A DNA stretch of 64,000 bases. Source: Tachypleus tridentatus (Eukaryota; Arthropoda; Merostomata; Xiphosura; Limulidae). Numbering within the stretch: the stretch's first letter is position 1; every line of letters starts with the position of its first letter. The translations under genes were made by a program, and so were the position numbers. The notes below the pieces were generated by a model. The model worked only from the letters and a program-made list of their open reading frames with translations, was not told the origin of the DNA and made no database searches. The stretch is taken from contig NC_134831.1 in assembly GCF_004210375.1 (NCBI RefSeq), positions 41,388,035 through 41,452,034 on the forward strand, in the 5' to 3' direction. Positions 21,581-36,500 of the stretch are shown in pieces.

Positions 21581-24500
21581 GTAAGTTTTCAATTGATTTA
21601 CTTTGTTCATTCTAAGAGTTTAACTCAATGATAATTTTATTACATAGTAATATTTTATTTTATGTTCATAAAAGTATAATTCGGTAAAATTAAGGTCGTC
21701 ACACTTAGATCGGCTTTTAAGCCTACATAATGTGGACACTAATTTCAGACTAGATTGTTTCGTTTTGTGATTGTTTGAATGAAAACTGAATAAACTTTAT
21801 GTTCTCGAACCGTGAAATAAATTCCATGAAAAAAAATTATATTGATTTTTGAAACAGAATTTTATGTGTGTCTACATGAACCTCATGAGTTATCACACAC
21901 ATTAAAACACTTGTTTTTGGCTAAGGCCAAAAGAAATGAAACAATGAAATTAGTAAAAGACGCGTGTATTTGATGAACTGGAGTTAATTATCACATATAC
22001 ACACACACACACCATCGTTAACTTATTTTATTTTTTACCGAACGTTTACGGGCTTTAGGGAATATTGTAGGGGCGCTGTATATATTTAATATATTATATA
22101 TTACTGTCAACTACAATGGAGCGCCATTAAGCCGCGGACCAATTTACCCGGAAATCGCTTAAGCCGCTGTAGCAAGTCTTGTGAGCGAGGATTATCGCGG
22201 CTCACCGCTAATTTAAGAACGTGTATAAACGCGGCTTACGAATTTAATCCTGGCTTTATAACTTCAAGGGGATATTTAAAAAGGATTTGTTTTAATTTGG
22301 GAAATAAATAAAATATATTACAATAGAAATCGACCGTTAATCTACCTTATTCGCTCTCTATGTCAGCTTTATGGAGGCCGCCATTGTTACCGAATCACAC
22401 CTCTCCATACATTAAAGTTAATCCGCGGTAAATCCGTAAAAAAAGTGATCAATAATTAAAGTATTATTTTTAATTCGATAATCCGATATTTTTATGGAAT
22501 TGTATAAGTATTGGCCACAAACCCAATAGAAATCACTTCAGTTTCTGAATTAATAGTGAGCATATCATATTGACAAATTCCTACCCCATGAGTACCAAAC
22601 GTAAACATGCATTGTATGACGTTCAGCAAAAGCTGAATGTCATAGAAAGAATACGAAACGGCGAAACTCGCGCTAAAGTTAGTAGAGAGTAAGGCATACC
22701 TGAGTCTACATTGCGTGGGTGGATTAAAGATGAGAATAAATTAAGAGCATTTCTTGATGAACTTGATGATGGTGGTTTGAAACGCAAGAGAGCTAGAACA
22801 GCACAAGATCCTGAGTTAGACAAGGCAACGTTCAATGCACTTTGTGAAGCCAGAAACAATGGAATTCCCATGTCTGGACCAGTTATTCAAGCACAAGCAG
22901 AGAAACTTCACAAGGAACTTCATGGCATGTAACACGGGAAGACGAAATTTTACAATAAAAAGGTTTATTTTTATTGTAATCTTTATATTATTAATAAATC
23001 TTAATCAAAATTGTGTTGTATATTTTATTTATTAAAAAGGGGAAAAGCGAACCATCGCAATGCATTGGTCGTTTGTGTTAAAACGGCACTTGTCAATTGT
23101 ATCTGAATAGTCTATACATTAATATTATAATGATCACGCAATGGCCCGGATGAGGCTCCTTGGCGGAGCTGTTGGCGACTTCGGCTTTTCAGTCACAAAG
23201 GTTTAAGCCGCGGTTAAGCAGGTTGACCCCCCCCAAATACCGCGGCTTAACGGAGCACCACTGTATAAAGAATAATTAGCATAGTTATAAGAGTGTTCCT
23301 TGGTACTGATTTAATTGTGGTTTTAAGTTATTGTGATGAAAGAGCTTCTATAATTATCAAATTCTTAAATATTACACAAAATTTTAGTTTAGGTAATAAT
23401 GAATACAGTACTAATGTGTTATAAATACATCGTGTGAAAGTTAGGATTTGTGCTCTTTATCGTAGCATTTAACCGCACATTATTTTAGGTTCATAACCCG
23501 GACGAAAGGCTGGGTTGGTAGCTTGTTTACAACAAAACAGTTAAAATAGTGTTATTTTCCATGAACTGGTGTACAATAAAGTTTAAGATTCATGATCTCC
23601 TAGGGTGATTTAGGTACTCGGATTACGAGTGGCAGTGGGTAATGATCCCTAGCTGCCTTCCCTCTAGTCTTACATTATTAAATTAGAGACGGCTAGCGCA
23701 GATAGCCCTCGCGTAGCTTTGCGTGAAAATCAAAAACAAACAAACAAAAATCCTAGGGTGGTAGCTAGGTTATTTTTATTTTCTCAACCGTTTCGGCTCA
23801 CTGCCTCCCTACCCTGTTGCTAAAATGTAACCGTTACGATTTACGTAAGAATATTTTGCCAGTTTTTGTTCCTTCATTTGCTTTCGTGAAATTCCATTGT
23901 CGGGCAAGGTGGTTCCGATAAATCTTTGTTTGAAAAACACTAGTGTGGGGTAAAGAGTGAAACAAGTAGAACGGAAGGATGAGATTACAATAACAAAGTA
24001 AATGTTTTCATTGACACTAGTTGTGGTTGCTGATGAATGATATTTAAAATTATATTTTTTGTATAGTATCATGATGCATCTGTGGTTTGAGAGGTTTAGT
24101 TATTTTGTTGAATTTTCTCCACAGTTACTAAAGGGGTAACCGTCCCTATTTTGAAGTTATAGATAAGAGAAAAGGCAGAAAATCAACATTACCCATTGCT
24201 TACTCTTTATCAACCAATAGTGGGATTGAACGTCACATCATAATCCCCCTAAGGCTAAAAGAGCTAACATATTCGATGACGGGATTCGATCTCGCAACAT
24301 GCAGATTGTCAATGAGCGCCTTAACTACCTCGCCATGCCACGCCTGATTCAATATGTGATTCTATCAAACCCATTTTGTATTTTAAGCAGTAGATGCGTT
24401 ATAAGCGTGACGGGCAGAATTCAGTTAAGCCTAGCCGCTTCATATAGCAGGTGCTGCTGATTGATCCGCAATCAAACATCAGATACAGAAACAAAAAGTC

Positions 24501-27500
24501 GTCTGTCTTAGTCGGTTAGCCTCTTGTCCACATAAGTTAACAAACTTTAACTTTGAACAACTTTGTGACTTCTCACGAGATTATTTTATTCCCCAGGTCG
24601 ACTTCATGAAACAATATGGCTACTTCATAAATGCAGGACCTAAAACGGACGCCCTCTATACGGAAGAAAGTTTCAGAGAAGCTGTGAAGCAAATGCAGCA
24701 ATTTGGTCATTTGCCAACAACGGGTTTCATCGATGAAGCTACAACAAAATTACTAACAGCGCCACGCTGCGGAATTCCTGATCTCCCTCGACAATCTCCT
24801 AAAAACAATAGCAGTAGGGCCAAAAGATACGTAATTGGTTCTGAGGGGTGGAAGAAAAAAACTATAACATATAAGTAAGTACAGAATTGTAAGGGAAAGT
24901 TTGAATATTGAGCTAAATTACGGGAAAATAAACGGTAATTTGTGTAAAGAAAAACATTAGAGCCAGAAGGCATGAGAAAGTTTTACAAAATATAATAAAC
25001 TAACATAGAGAAATGAAACAAAAATATTAATGCAAAATCATAAGTGTAACAAATAACATTAAATTAGTCTAATAACTCTTTTTGATTTGTTTTTTCTTCC
25101 TTTTTTTGGTAAACATCAGGGCTGTAGAAAGAAGTAAGGCCAATCTGGCCATAACCTGATCACTTTTTCAGGGCATGTTTAACTACAATTTATGTATTAA
25201 AGCCTGCTTCTTTTAATTTGATGCATTACGTTGTCCATTTGTAGCATTCGTAGTTCAAATAGCTCAAGATTCAATCTCAGAGCATTAGACATTAAAAATA
25301 TTTCTATACCCGCCCTAGAAACGGCAATCTGGTAATGGCCTGATCAGTCCAGAATTGCTTCCTACGGCAATGAATATATCTTATTAAGATCGGTAATATT
25401 ATACGAGTTGTATTCGATGTTTGGCTTTTGTCACTCACCGTATTTTATGTTGTGGCATATAATTACTATTCTGATTGTACACAATAGGACCGAAGAAAAA
25501 TGATGGTCATTTATATTTCCATGTTATCATTATATTTAATGTTTTAATATGAATTATCTCCTCTCTCTTTCAAGTTTACGTCGTTAGCATTCTTTATATG
25601 ATGTTTCCACAACGTTTTGGTTATATTTTTACAAATATTAAGTGGAGAAAAAGTGTCTGAGAAAGACAGAAACTTTCAAAAATTATTTATTGTTTTACTA
25701 ACAGGAAACTTTCAGAATCCATTACTTCAGCATTGTTAGATGGACGAGAAAACTGCAGAATCCATATACTATTATACTATTGTTAGATGGACAATAAAAC
25801 AATTATTACACCATTGCTAAATAAATAAATAAAGTGTAGAATTCATATATTATTGTAGATTTGTTAGGTGGATGAAAGAAAGAAAGTTTCTCCATGAAAG
25901 TCGATGTATACTTCATTATTTACTGTACTGTCTCTGTTCGATAATAAAAATCGCTTTCATATCCTTATAAAACTAACATTTCACATTCAACTTAAATCTC
26001 CATATTCAAATCATAACTATTTATCTGTTAGCTAACTACCACTAGGTCGCTGAGTCAATTTCAGCTAAACTTTGTGGAATGAGAGTTTGAAACAAGGGGC
26101 ATGTTGCTGGGGGTTTACAACCTCTCTACCCCTATTATTGCTATTATTAAACGCTTATTAACTCTAACTCAAGTTAGTGTTCACTACATTTAGAGATGGC
26201 GCCACGTCTTTAAACAAAAAAAACTTAAATTTTTTGTAAAACAGCATGCATGCATAGCACTCTCTATGAAGGAATACAATAAAAAATCCACCACTATTGC
26301 AATCGTACATAAACTCAGATTATAACAACCATAGGACTGACATTAAAAGCCATTTCTTCAGTGAAACCCAGTTCCTACTTTGACCAGTGACGTTTCAATT
26401 CCACCCAGTAAGACACTTCTGTGGTCACTGACCGTCGAGCAATTAATTACGTGAAAAAGCATGGAAGGACACTAAGAGCTAGGTGTTAAAAGTGGATAAT
26501 AGAAATCACCCCTATCACCACCACTTTGGCCGCTACTTCTTCCTACAAAGTCGCCCTGACCATCGTGCAGTGTATACTACGTTTTAAGTTTATTATATGG
26601 AGGTTTTAAACCTTCCACGTTTGATGGGGTAATAACGAATGTTGTAATAATATATTATCATTATATTCTGTGAAAGTTAGGATTTGTGTGTTATTTGTCA
26701 TAGCATCCACACCCACATTTTTTTTTTTTTTATAAGTTCATGACCCGGACAAAGGACGGGTACCTCAACTTGTATTATTATAAAAGTTATACGTTTGCAA
26801 ATTTGAAAACAATATATCAACCATTAGGAGCTGTTGAGAAAGCAAACTATATGTGAAATCTCACTAGTCATACATCATAAGTATATTATTAAATGTGCTG
26901 CTGTTTGACTTCTTTTTTTTTTAATTTTTTGTCTTTCCCTGATCATTACTAAAACTTTTTTTTAAATTCGAACTTTCAACACAATAGATTGTTTCACTTA
27001 TATTTTAATTTTTTTTTAATATTAGGTTCACACGTACTGGGTTTAAACAATAAGATAAATATATATGTCTTCCCATTAATTTTGCCCTCCCCCCCCCAGT
27101 AGCACAGCGAAATATCTACAAACACACACTACTAAAACCGGGTTTCGATACCCGTGGTAGACAGAACACAAATAGCATAGTGTGTAGCTTTGTGCTTAAT
27201 TCCCAATAATCAACCATTACTTACATAAAGTCTTCAGTGTTTAAAGTTTAGTAATTATAAGCGCCTCCCGGTTGGACTTGAACCGCTAGAAAATGGGTTT
27301 CGATACCTGTAGTGAGAAGAGCACCGACAGCCCTTTGTGTAGGTTTGTGATTAACACAAAAATATTGTAAGTGACTTAAAATTCATCAGCTACTTGAGTA
27401 ATTATGTTAAAAGTTTTCGAAATAGATAAAAACTTAGTGGTTACTTCAGTAAAATATGGTGAAGTTCCCATAGAGAAGGGTGGAAATGAGTATTCGGGAA

Positions 27501-30500
27501 AATTACAATAAAAGTCTCCCAAAAGGTAGATGAATTTACTTATTAATTGTAACTTGAAAATCTATGTTAAAAATAGTGTATAACGTAAGTAAAACACAGA
27601 TGGTACTCGAGATAATTATGGTAAAGGTATCCTAAACTAGAAATTCAACTCTGTTGAAACTTAAAAATATTACGGTAAGTCTCTCAAAACGGAAATAGAG
27701 CTAAGTTGATACTTGAGAAGATTGCGATAAAAGTACCCTACAATGAAAATAAAACTCTGTTTAGACTTGAGAAAACTATAATAAAAATAGCCGAAAATAT
27801 AGATAGTAATCTGACAGAGCTTTGAGAATATTATGGTAAAAGTATCCTTAAATGGAGGTGGATTTCGGTTGGTATAAGTCCTCTAGAATGGAAACAAAAC
27901 TCTTTTATTACTTAACCAAGAGCCCGTTAATGTCTTCAGTTAAGATTCCGCCACTGCGACTGGTGACTGGAGTAAAAAGAGTACACCTAATTCAGGGCCC
28001 AACTTAACTTATTTGAAGTGGATTCCCTTAGAATTATACTTATTTTGTGCTAATATAAATAAACAGGGAATTAAAGTAAGTATATGTAAAAATTATGCTT
28101 TTCAACCATAGAACAACTTAATATTCGTTTAAAAATAACATTAATAGTTTAGTTTATGGTAATAAAATTATCAAGGTATTGTTTTTTGTAATGGATTAAT
28201 ATATATATATATATATAACAATAATAATGGTCTGGCTCATCTTATAAAATACAGAGTAATATAAGTTTGTTCATTTGTTTTGAATTTTCGTATGAAGCTA
28301 CCTGCGCTAACCTTCCCCAATTTAGCGGTGTAAGACCAGAGGGAAAGCACTTAGTCATCACCACTCACCGTCAACTCTTGAGCTACTCTTTTACCAACGA
28401 ATAGTGAGAGTTACCGTTACATTATAACGCCCCCACACCCTAACCATCTGGCCATATAAAGTTCTACGTAATACTCAATGTATCTAACTTTTTCGTTTTT
28501 CTTTATGAGAGAGAGAGAACCTCAGGTGATTTTGGAGGTGCTAGGGTTTTCATGGTATTTAAAAAAACACCAATTAATATTTGCTTGTCTCCTCTTAGAA
28601 TCCACAACTGGCCTCCGCAGCTAGAATATGACCAAGTTGTTGAAGTCATGAAAACAGCTTTCAACACCTGGAGTGAACCTGCTTCTCCTTTACGGTTTGA
28701 AGAAGTCAGAAATGGAGACCCTGATATTGAAATAACATTCGCTTCTGTTGACCATGGAGACGGATATCCATTTGATGGACAAGGTCGTGTTCTAGCTCAC
28801 GCATTTTTCCCCTATGATTTCGGTTCCTTGGGTGGAGACATCCATTTTGACGCAGATGAATTTTGGATAGACGGATCTAAAGGAGAGCACCACGATGGTA
28901 AGTGAAGAACTGAAATTCCAACCGTGCCACTTGTCTTATTTGAGTATAACTCTAAAAAGATGTATGTATATATAGAAATAATTAAGCCAGTCCTATCTAA
29001 TTCCTTACGTGTAATATTTCTAACCTGGAAAAAAAAAACACTCGAGAAAATAATCTTTCTCGTGCAACTTCAACTATTTTTTCAGACATACAAAATATCA
29101 AATAATGAATTTTAGTTTACAACGTAAACACCACATACTTCTAATTAACGGTCTAAGGCCACTAAGAATTATTTATTTATTGATATTATTTACGCTGATC
29201 AGTTTTTCCAAATCTAATTTAGGAGATGAAAGTGTTATTTACACATGAGTATTTTTACACTACACTCCTTTCGGGATGTAAGTGTTTCACAAAAGTCTGA
29301 GAAGAGTTAACTTTAAGGACGTGTCTCTACATATTAGGTATTGACTTATTCAGCGCAGCTGTACACGAGATTGGACATAGTCTCGGACTTGGTCATTCGG
29401 CGGTCGAAAATTCGGTGATGTTTCCGTACTACCAACGTTACAAGCCAGGCTTCAGATTACATTATGATGATTTACTGGCCATGCATGAACTGTACAGTAA
29501 GTACACAAAGCTACTACTTAAATATTAGTTAATTAATTGAGTGAAGAAACTGACGTTTATATTACAGATGAGAGGATATATGAAAATTAATATGTTTAAG
29601 AAAGACCTAATTCAATCAAAAAATGGCTTCTTGTTTCTTTTACAATAAAGTCGTGAGAGGTAGTTTCGAAGACGAGCAGTATGATAAGCCTGGTAACAGT
29701 GGAAGTACTACAGATACTCCCCTGCTCCCCCCTAAGAAAGACGACTCTGGAAGTATTTGTAATGGCTATTTTGATGCAGTAGGTCTCTTCAAAGATGACA
29801 TCGTTATATTCAAAGGCTTGGTAAGTGTTCCATTCTAAGATCACAACTAGTAGTAAAGAAGTGAACTAAATATAAAATATAAAACATTCACAAACTAGTT
29901 GTTTTTTTGTCAATTTTCTTAAGCAGAAAGTTCCGTAATAAGCTATCTACAGGGACCTTAACCCAAATTTAATGTCATTAGCTGCAAATTCGTTGAGAAG
30001 TTTTTAAATTTCAATGATTTGTCTTCACAAATAACACAGCAACCATCCTTCGAGAACTATTATCAAATATTTTAAACTTCGTTACTTCAAAGATCATTTA
30101 GTTGAATAAAGTATTTTGGTAACATTTTTCTTTACTTTCACGAGGGAAAATGGTTTTTCATCTGTTCAACAGCTTTGAAAGTACTATCAGCAACGAACCA
30201 GGAGTTGCCTAATTTTAGTGTTTTAGGATTGTGAATCTAATGGTTCCTGACTCAGAACCGCTTCTGCATATCCACGTTTTGCATCTGAGATAGAGGGTGT
30301 GCTATAGGAATGATGGCTATATTCCATTTGTTTGATCAGAAAAGAATAGCCCACAATGTGCGGCGGGTGATGTCAACTATTAGTTGTCTTCCTCCAGTTT
30401 AACCATCTCAAACTTAGGTACGGCTATGGGAAGAGAACTCTTCTGTAGGTTTGTGTAGTTATTGACAACAATTATGTGTAAAAACTGACTCTTAAATATG

Positions 30501-33500
30501 ACACACAAAATCTTAAATTCTCATTTACATTGAAGACCATATATATGTTGTTTTTGTATTTCTTCAAATTGTTTTCAGTATTCATTTTTAAAACCAATCC
30601 ACACAAACTAAACCAGGTAAATTGAACTGAAGCATTGTAATTATTTTAGATACGTTGAGGTACAATGAAGTAGCAGCTTCGCTGTGTTTCTCTATCAAAG
30701 GTGGAAAGTAATTCACACGTGATGCTGCAGACAAACTTTGGATATGGTATTAGAAATTTAAAAATACAGTAATGTGTTATTAATTCTTACCGTTATTTCG
30801 ATTTGTATATAAATCAGATAAGTAATTACAATTCACTGGCTTAAACTGCTTCACACCATAATAGTTGTTATTCATGTAATTGATAACATACGGAGCACCT
30901 CAGAACGGCTGGCATGGGTATCAACACTTTTATTGATAAGGTTGTTGTTGTTTTAAATTAAGCGCAAAGCTACATACTGTGCTATTTCTGTTCTGTCTAC
31001 CACGGCTATCGAAACCTGGTTTTTAGCGTTGTAAGTCTGTAGACATACCGCTGAGCCACTGGGGGGCTTGTTGATAAGGAGAGAACAACGTTTCGACCTT
31101 CGTAGGCCATCTTCAGGTTAAGAAAGAGAGCAACTAAAACCAAAATTAAACCAATATAAGGGAACACCTTTATATCTGTACTAATTAATAACCTAGCATC
31201 CACTTGCAACGCCCCCTATAATCCCATACCCGTTTATTGTTTGTTTGTTTATTTGTTTTTGAATTTCGCACAAAGCTACTCGAGGGCTATCTGTGCTAGC
31301 CGTCCCTAATTTAGTAGTGCAAGACTACAGGGAAGGCATCACCACCCACCGCCAACTCTTGAGCTCCTCTTTTACCAACGAATAATGGGATTGATCGTCA
31401 CATTATAACGCCCCCACGGCGGAAAGAGCGAGCATGTTTGGCGCGATTTGGATGCGAACCCGCAACCCTCAGATTACGAGTCGCACACCTTAACACGCTT
31501 GGCCATGCCGGGCCCGTACCCGTTTATACTCTTGTCCCTAAGACATGTGTCCGTCAATGGTCACATTCCAACTCTCTCTTTTTTTAACCTGGAGATGACC
31601 TAGGAAGATCGAAACGTTGTTCTCTCCTTATCAATAAAAATGTTAATTGTCATACCAGTCGTTCTGATATAAATTTTTATTTCATGTGAGTTTATCGTCA
31701 TCAAGTATACCTAGCACCTAACCAACTATTGTATCTGTTGTATCCCAGCAGTCCTGATGAACTCTGGTAATGAACGAAAGGCATCATCGGGACTAGGCAG
31801 TGCAGCTGTAGTGGGAATGACCTATCTATATAAATAATACACTTACGTTTGTCTGTCCAGAACTTTTCACGCACATTTCTTGATGAAACATTACAAAACT
31901 CGTCTACTGAGAAAGGCCTTTGTTCGAGGATTGCATACTACATTTTCTTTCCAGAATTGCCTTTCAGTGGCCCAACGGTATGTCTGCAGAGAAACCGGGT
32001 TTCGAAACTTATGGTGGGCATAGCACAGGTTACCCATTCTGTGACTTTATGCTTAATTCCAGACAAACAAACAAACAATCTTTCCAGAATCAACTTACCT
32101 GTTTTTTGCTTAATAGAACTTCATAATGCAACGATTATGTTACGCAATGGCAAAATATCATTATAATCACGTGACGACTGGCTTCAATTTCAATAAGATT
32201 TTTATTTGCCAGTTACTTCACAAAAAATAACACTTAACCCGCGTGGAAAGTTCTAAAAAGTAAATGAATATTATATTCAATACAATAGTTTTGTGCTTTC
32301 TCGATTTACTTAGGAATGAAATACGCATGTGCAGTTCGTTCAAACCTATTCGTTTACTACTAGGTTAGTATGCATTCAGACGCTTCTGAATAAGCAGCTG
32401 AGTTTGATTTCACTATAACTTTACATTTTCTTTACTTTGCAATATTTGAGCTTCGGTTCGTTTCACAGACTGCTAAACACATTTTAGCTGCTTTTCCTTT
32501 TATCACACACTGAATGCTCACAATTCTTTCATCTTCTGTGCAATATTATAAATACCATAACGTTGTTTTATTCTTTACTTTCATGTAGTGTTATTAAATA
32601 AACAGGCCCGGCATGACCAGATGGGTTAAGGCGTTCGACTCGTAACCTGAGGGTCGCGGGTTCGAATCGCCGTCGCACCAAACATGCTCGCCCTCTCAAC
32701 GGTGGAGGCGTTATAATGTAACTGTTAATCCCACTATTTTTGGTAACAGAGTAGCCCACGAGTTGGTGGTGGGTGGTGATGACTAGCTGCCTTCCCTCTA
32801 GTCTTATACTGCTAAATTAGGGACGGCTAGCGCAAATAGCCCTCGAGTAGCTTTGCGCGAAATTCAAAAAGTAAACAAACAAACATTAAATAAAGATACG
32901 TGTATGTGACTTTGTTTGTCTGATCGCGTAAAATCTTTTTTAAACATACCAGGATTTATCGAACTTCAAGAAAAAGTAGATTAAATGGCGTGCGTGAAAA
33001 TGATAGAATAAGGAAAATTCAAGAGAAGGGCGCGAAACTGCCGCCAGCATTTTGCAGATTGTGGTTAATGTATACATATTCCTCTTCGCTTTCACTTGTA
33101 AATTCTTGTACTTACAAAAACTACTGCATTATTTTTTAAATGACAATATACTCTTGGAACTTTTTAATATTTTTTACTCCTCTCTCTCTTTTTTTTTTTT
33201 GTGTGTACTGTTAAGAAAAACTTTAATCTTAGAAATTTCGCAAACTTTCCAAGTATTGCAATATTTCAAAATAGAGTTCGCTGCGAGTAATATTATTGTG
33301 CTTATTTTGAAATTTTTAATTATATTTTTTGGGAGTAAAATTAATTTGTTTGTTACCAATACATTTTCCTCATTTAAGAGTATGTCCAGCCACAGACATT
33401 TTATTATTTAGAATTAGATGACAGTAAATAGCAGAATATTTCAATTGTGATAAACAGTAACAACAAATGCCAATGGTTCAACGAATAGTAACACTAACAG

Positions 33501-36500
33501 AAAAAACAAACACAACTTTCGATAATACATTACAGTGATTACACTGTTTGTTTATGCCTAATTCGTCTCTTAGGCTATTAACATTTAATATTTGCTCACC
33601 ACTATAAAGCAGAATATGCACTCAAATTTCGAAAACGTTTTAATTTGTTTTATGTTTTTTCTACGTTAGTTTATTTGGAGATTCAGAGACCGCGGTATAT
33701 TGAGAAAAGGTTATCCAACATACTTCAACAACGTATTCCGAGGACTACCATCATCGATGAAGCACGTTGACGCTGTGTACCAACGTACCTCAGACTTACG
33801 TACCCTGCTGTTTTCAGGTATTTTAAAATTATTGATTCTTCAACACACCTACACACACATACAGATTTATTTTCTTTTTTAATATAAAGGCGTAGTTTGT
33901 ATTAGGTACATACAGAATAAAGCTTAACTAACATTGTACTAGGTTATAGGCTTAACATAACTTTGTTACGTTGAGTGACAATTTTACTTTCGCACGAAAA
34001 TAACTTTGTTCCTTAATTTTCAAAACAAACTTAAAATATGAACTGCATAGGAAAACCTGGGTTTTAAATATAACTCTTCTGTTACTTCTTATTAATCGGT
34101 TTGTATGGAAGCAAAGAAGGCACGAATCTAAGTAAAACGACAATATAATTTTACAAGCTTTCATAGTTATCTGTATGTTATAGTTCATAGTTAACTTTTG
34201 TTAGCTCATAAGAGTGGAACCAATATATAAAGGAAGAACTTATGAAAAAATTGTGATGATCCAATATCAATAATTGTCTTTTGGTGAAAATGAAATCTGT
34301 GCTATAATCACTAAACAGTTGGTCCACTGTGTATTATTGAATTATGAATTAGATTAATTGCATAATATTATTCACACACCTAATCATATTAAAGCCTACG
34401 TCACGAAGAATATTGGGGGAAAAAATAACTTAAAACATGCCGATTCCTTATAAAATTAATAATGTTTTTTCATACGAAACACAATACACTGTACCTATCT
34501 TCTAATATACGTTAACCCAAAAATATGAATGCTTTGTTATTTTTTCTCAATTAGGTTGATATATGCACTGTGGCTGTTACGCAACATTAAAAGTTTATGC
34601 ACATGGTAGTTGTGTGTGCAGTTATATTTATTTAGTTATTGGCATCCACTACTTATTATTTTTAAGGTTATATGAGATAAGATTACTTCATAAATTTTAT
34701 TAATAACTTTTTTATTCTTCAGTTTTTTTCTCTATAAAGTTTCACGTTTGTATAGTTATATGAAGTTTGGACAAAGTACCTTTTGAACAATATTATTTTA
34801 AACACAATAATATTAATTAATACTGAATATGTAAATAGCTGTAAATTTTCGTTGGATTTTTAATCATATCTTTGATTAGGGGCCCAGCATGGCTAGGTGG
34901 TTAAGGTACTCGACTCGTAATCTGAGGGTCGCGGGTTCGAATCCCCGTCACACCAAACCTGCTCGCCCTTTCAGCCGTAAGAGCGTTATAATGTTACGCT
35001 AATCCCATTATTCGTTGGTAAAAGAGTAGCCCAAGAGTTGGCGGTGGGTGGTGATGACTAGTTGCCTTCCCTCTTGTCTTACACTGCTAAATTAGGGACG
35101 GCTAGCGCATATAGCCCTTGCGTAGCTTTGCGCAAAATTCAAAAGAAACCAAACCAAACGTTTGACTAGGCCTAATTCGCTGCCTAGTTGTATGTACCAT
35201 AAACATAAATATCTATGGTATGTAAAGCATCTCCATGTATACAAAAGAATCTTACACAATGGGATTTATACTGTTTGGTTATCTTTATGCACAATCAAAA
35301 TTTATGTAAATATGGACCTTTTTAGCATAAGCCGTTCTTTATAGTTACTTCCCTTTTCCCAAAAAAGCAAACAAACTAAAAATACTTATTGGTCGAAAAA
35401 CACACTATCAAACTTAATTTGAAACTATAAACAATCATTTTTTTTTTCATTTAAGTTAAAAAATATAAAACAGATTTACCAATAACCTATTTGCTAAGCG
35501 GCAAATATCCAAAGTGGCAGACGTATGTTTGAATCGGTGTCATCCAAGATGACAGACATCAGTTTTTTGTTTTGTTTTTGATAAATCAAAATAGACGCAC
35601 TAGCCAATACATTTAAAATATATAAATATAGCTGTATCAAAAGAAGTAAATAGTTTCCCCGCAATGTACACTCGTCCAACATCACTTTAAGGTAAGTACT
35701 GCCAAAGTTTTGGTATATTTTCATTTGTAAGTACTAATTAAAGATTATGAAAATTTTATGTCAAACTAAAAAGTCACGTAATAACCTTACGACTAGAAGT
35801 TGATATATGATATTGGCGACACTTAGGTCTTAGTTATTAACAAAAAGAAGTTTAAATTTATATTGTGACGTGAAATAAAAATAGAATATTACCTAAATTT
35901 CGAATTAACTGAATAATATTTCTTAGTAAAAAACTTTTTTAAAATTCGTAATAGGTGTCTAAGGACGCTTATTACACAATCCCTAAAATCAACGCATAAT
36001 AATTTAAGAATGTTTCTCTCATACGAGTACTAATACTAACTCAGGCATAATCTGCACCAGTACTGAATAATTCTTTAATCTTAACCATAACGAAAGACAT
36101 TGACACAGCAAATGTTCTCTGACTACCGGGTTTTGATTTTGTTTTCATTACAACCTTGACTTTTGGTTGTTTTAGTATTATACTCAGTTTACAAAAAAAC
36201 AATGTTTTCAATGAAAGAGATTAAAAATATATCTCAGTCAGGGAAGCGAGTTTAAAAGTTGCTACAGCGACACACTTCTCAGTCGGATAAGTGCAAATAC
36301 AAGTACACACAGTGTACATGACTTTATAAAAATACCGGCGCAGCAGTGTTAGTGTGCGAGTTGCAACGATTTGTTGACGAATACACTTAACATTCGTGTT
36401 GTGTTTTGGTTTGTGAATGCAGGGTGTCCCCAAATATGTATACACACTTTGAATGATTATAAATACTACGTTTATTAAGATATATCTAGGTTGTATAATC

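Larger units (their letters stand above)
30901..31672. mobile_element. Inverted-repeat element carrying two nested SINEs, in MMP intron 5
   Basis: The left arm (CAGAACGGCTGG...TTTTATTGATAAGG, then AGAGAACAACGTTTCGACCT and CATCTTCAGGTTAA, to about 31130) is matched in reverse complement at 31571-31670 (AACCTGGAGATGACC, GATCGAAACGTTGTTCTCTC, TTATCAATAAAAATGTTAAT, CAGTCGTTCTG). A family-2 SINE interrupts the left arm and a family-1 SINE the interior, both with clean target duplications, so the element is older than both. No transposase seen. Confidence 0.8.

Noticed and set aside
22623-22871. 82-codon minus-strand frame
   Set aside because: Shadow of the pogo/Tigger DNA-binding frame on the plus strand.
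28552-28598. ATG at 28552 as a gene start
   Set aside because: It is upstream of a good acceptor and the MMP frame is continuous with exon 2 through the split Lys codon.
31740-31800. Hammerhead-ribozyme-like core (CTGATGA ... CGAAA)
   Set aside because: The conserved words are present at the right spacing, but no stem II can be formed between them and no NUH cleavage site precedes the potential stem I partner GACT. The segment is better explained as an imperfect palindrome (AGTCCTGATGA / TCATCGGGACT).
32606-32690. tRNA gene (A-box and B-box, tRNA-Thr-like)
   Set aside because: The same head occurs in many copies followed by a common body and (CAAA)n tail, so it is the tRNA-derived head of a SINE, not a functional tRNA. 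Likewise for 16105, 34879 and others.
33052-33411. 119-codon Phe/Leu/Ile-rich frame in MMP intron 5
   Set aside because: Low complexity from a T-rich strand, no motif or family; probably chance. Hydrophobicity alone is not evidence of a membrane protein.
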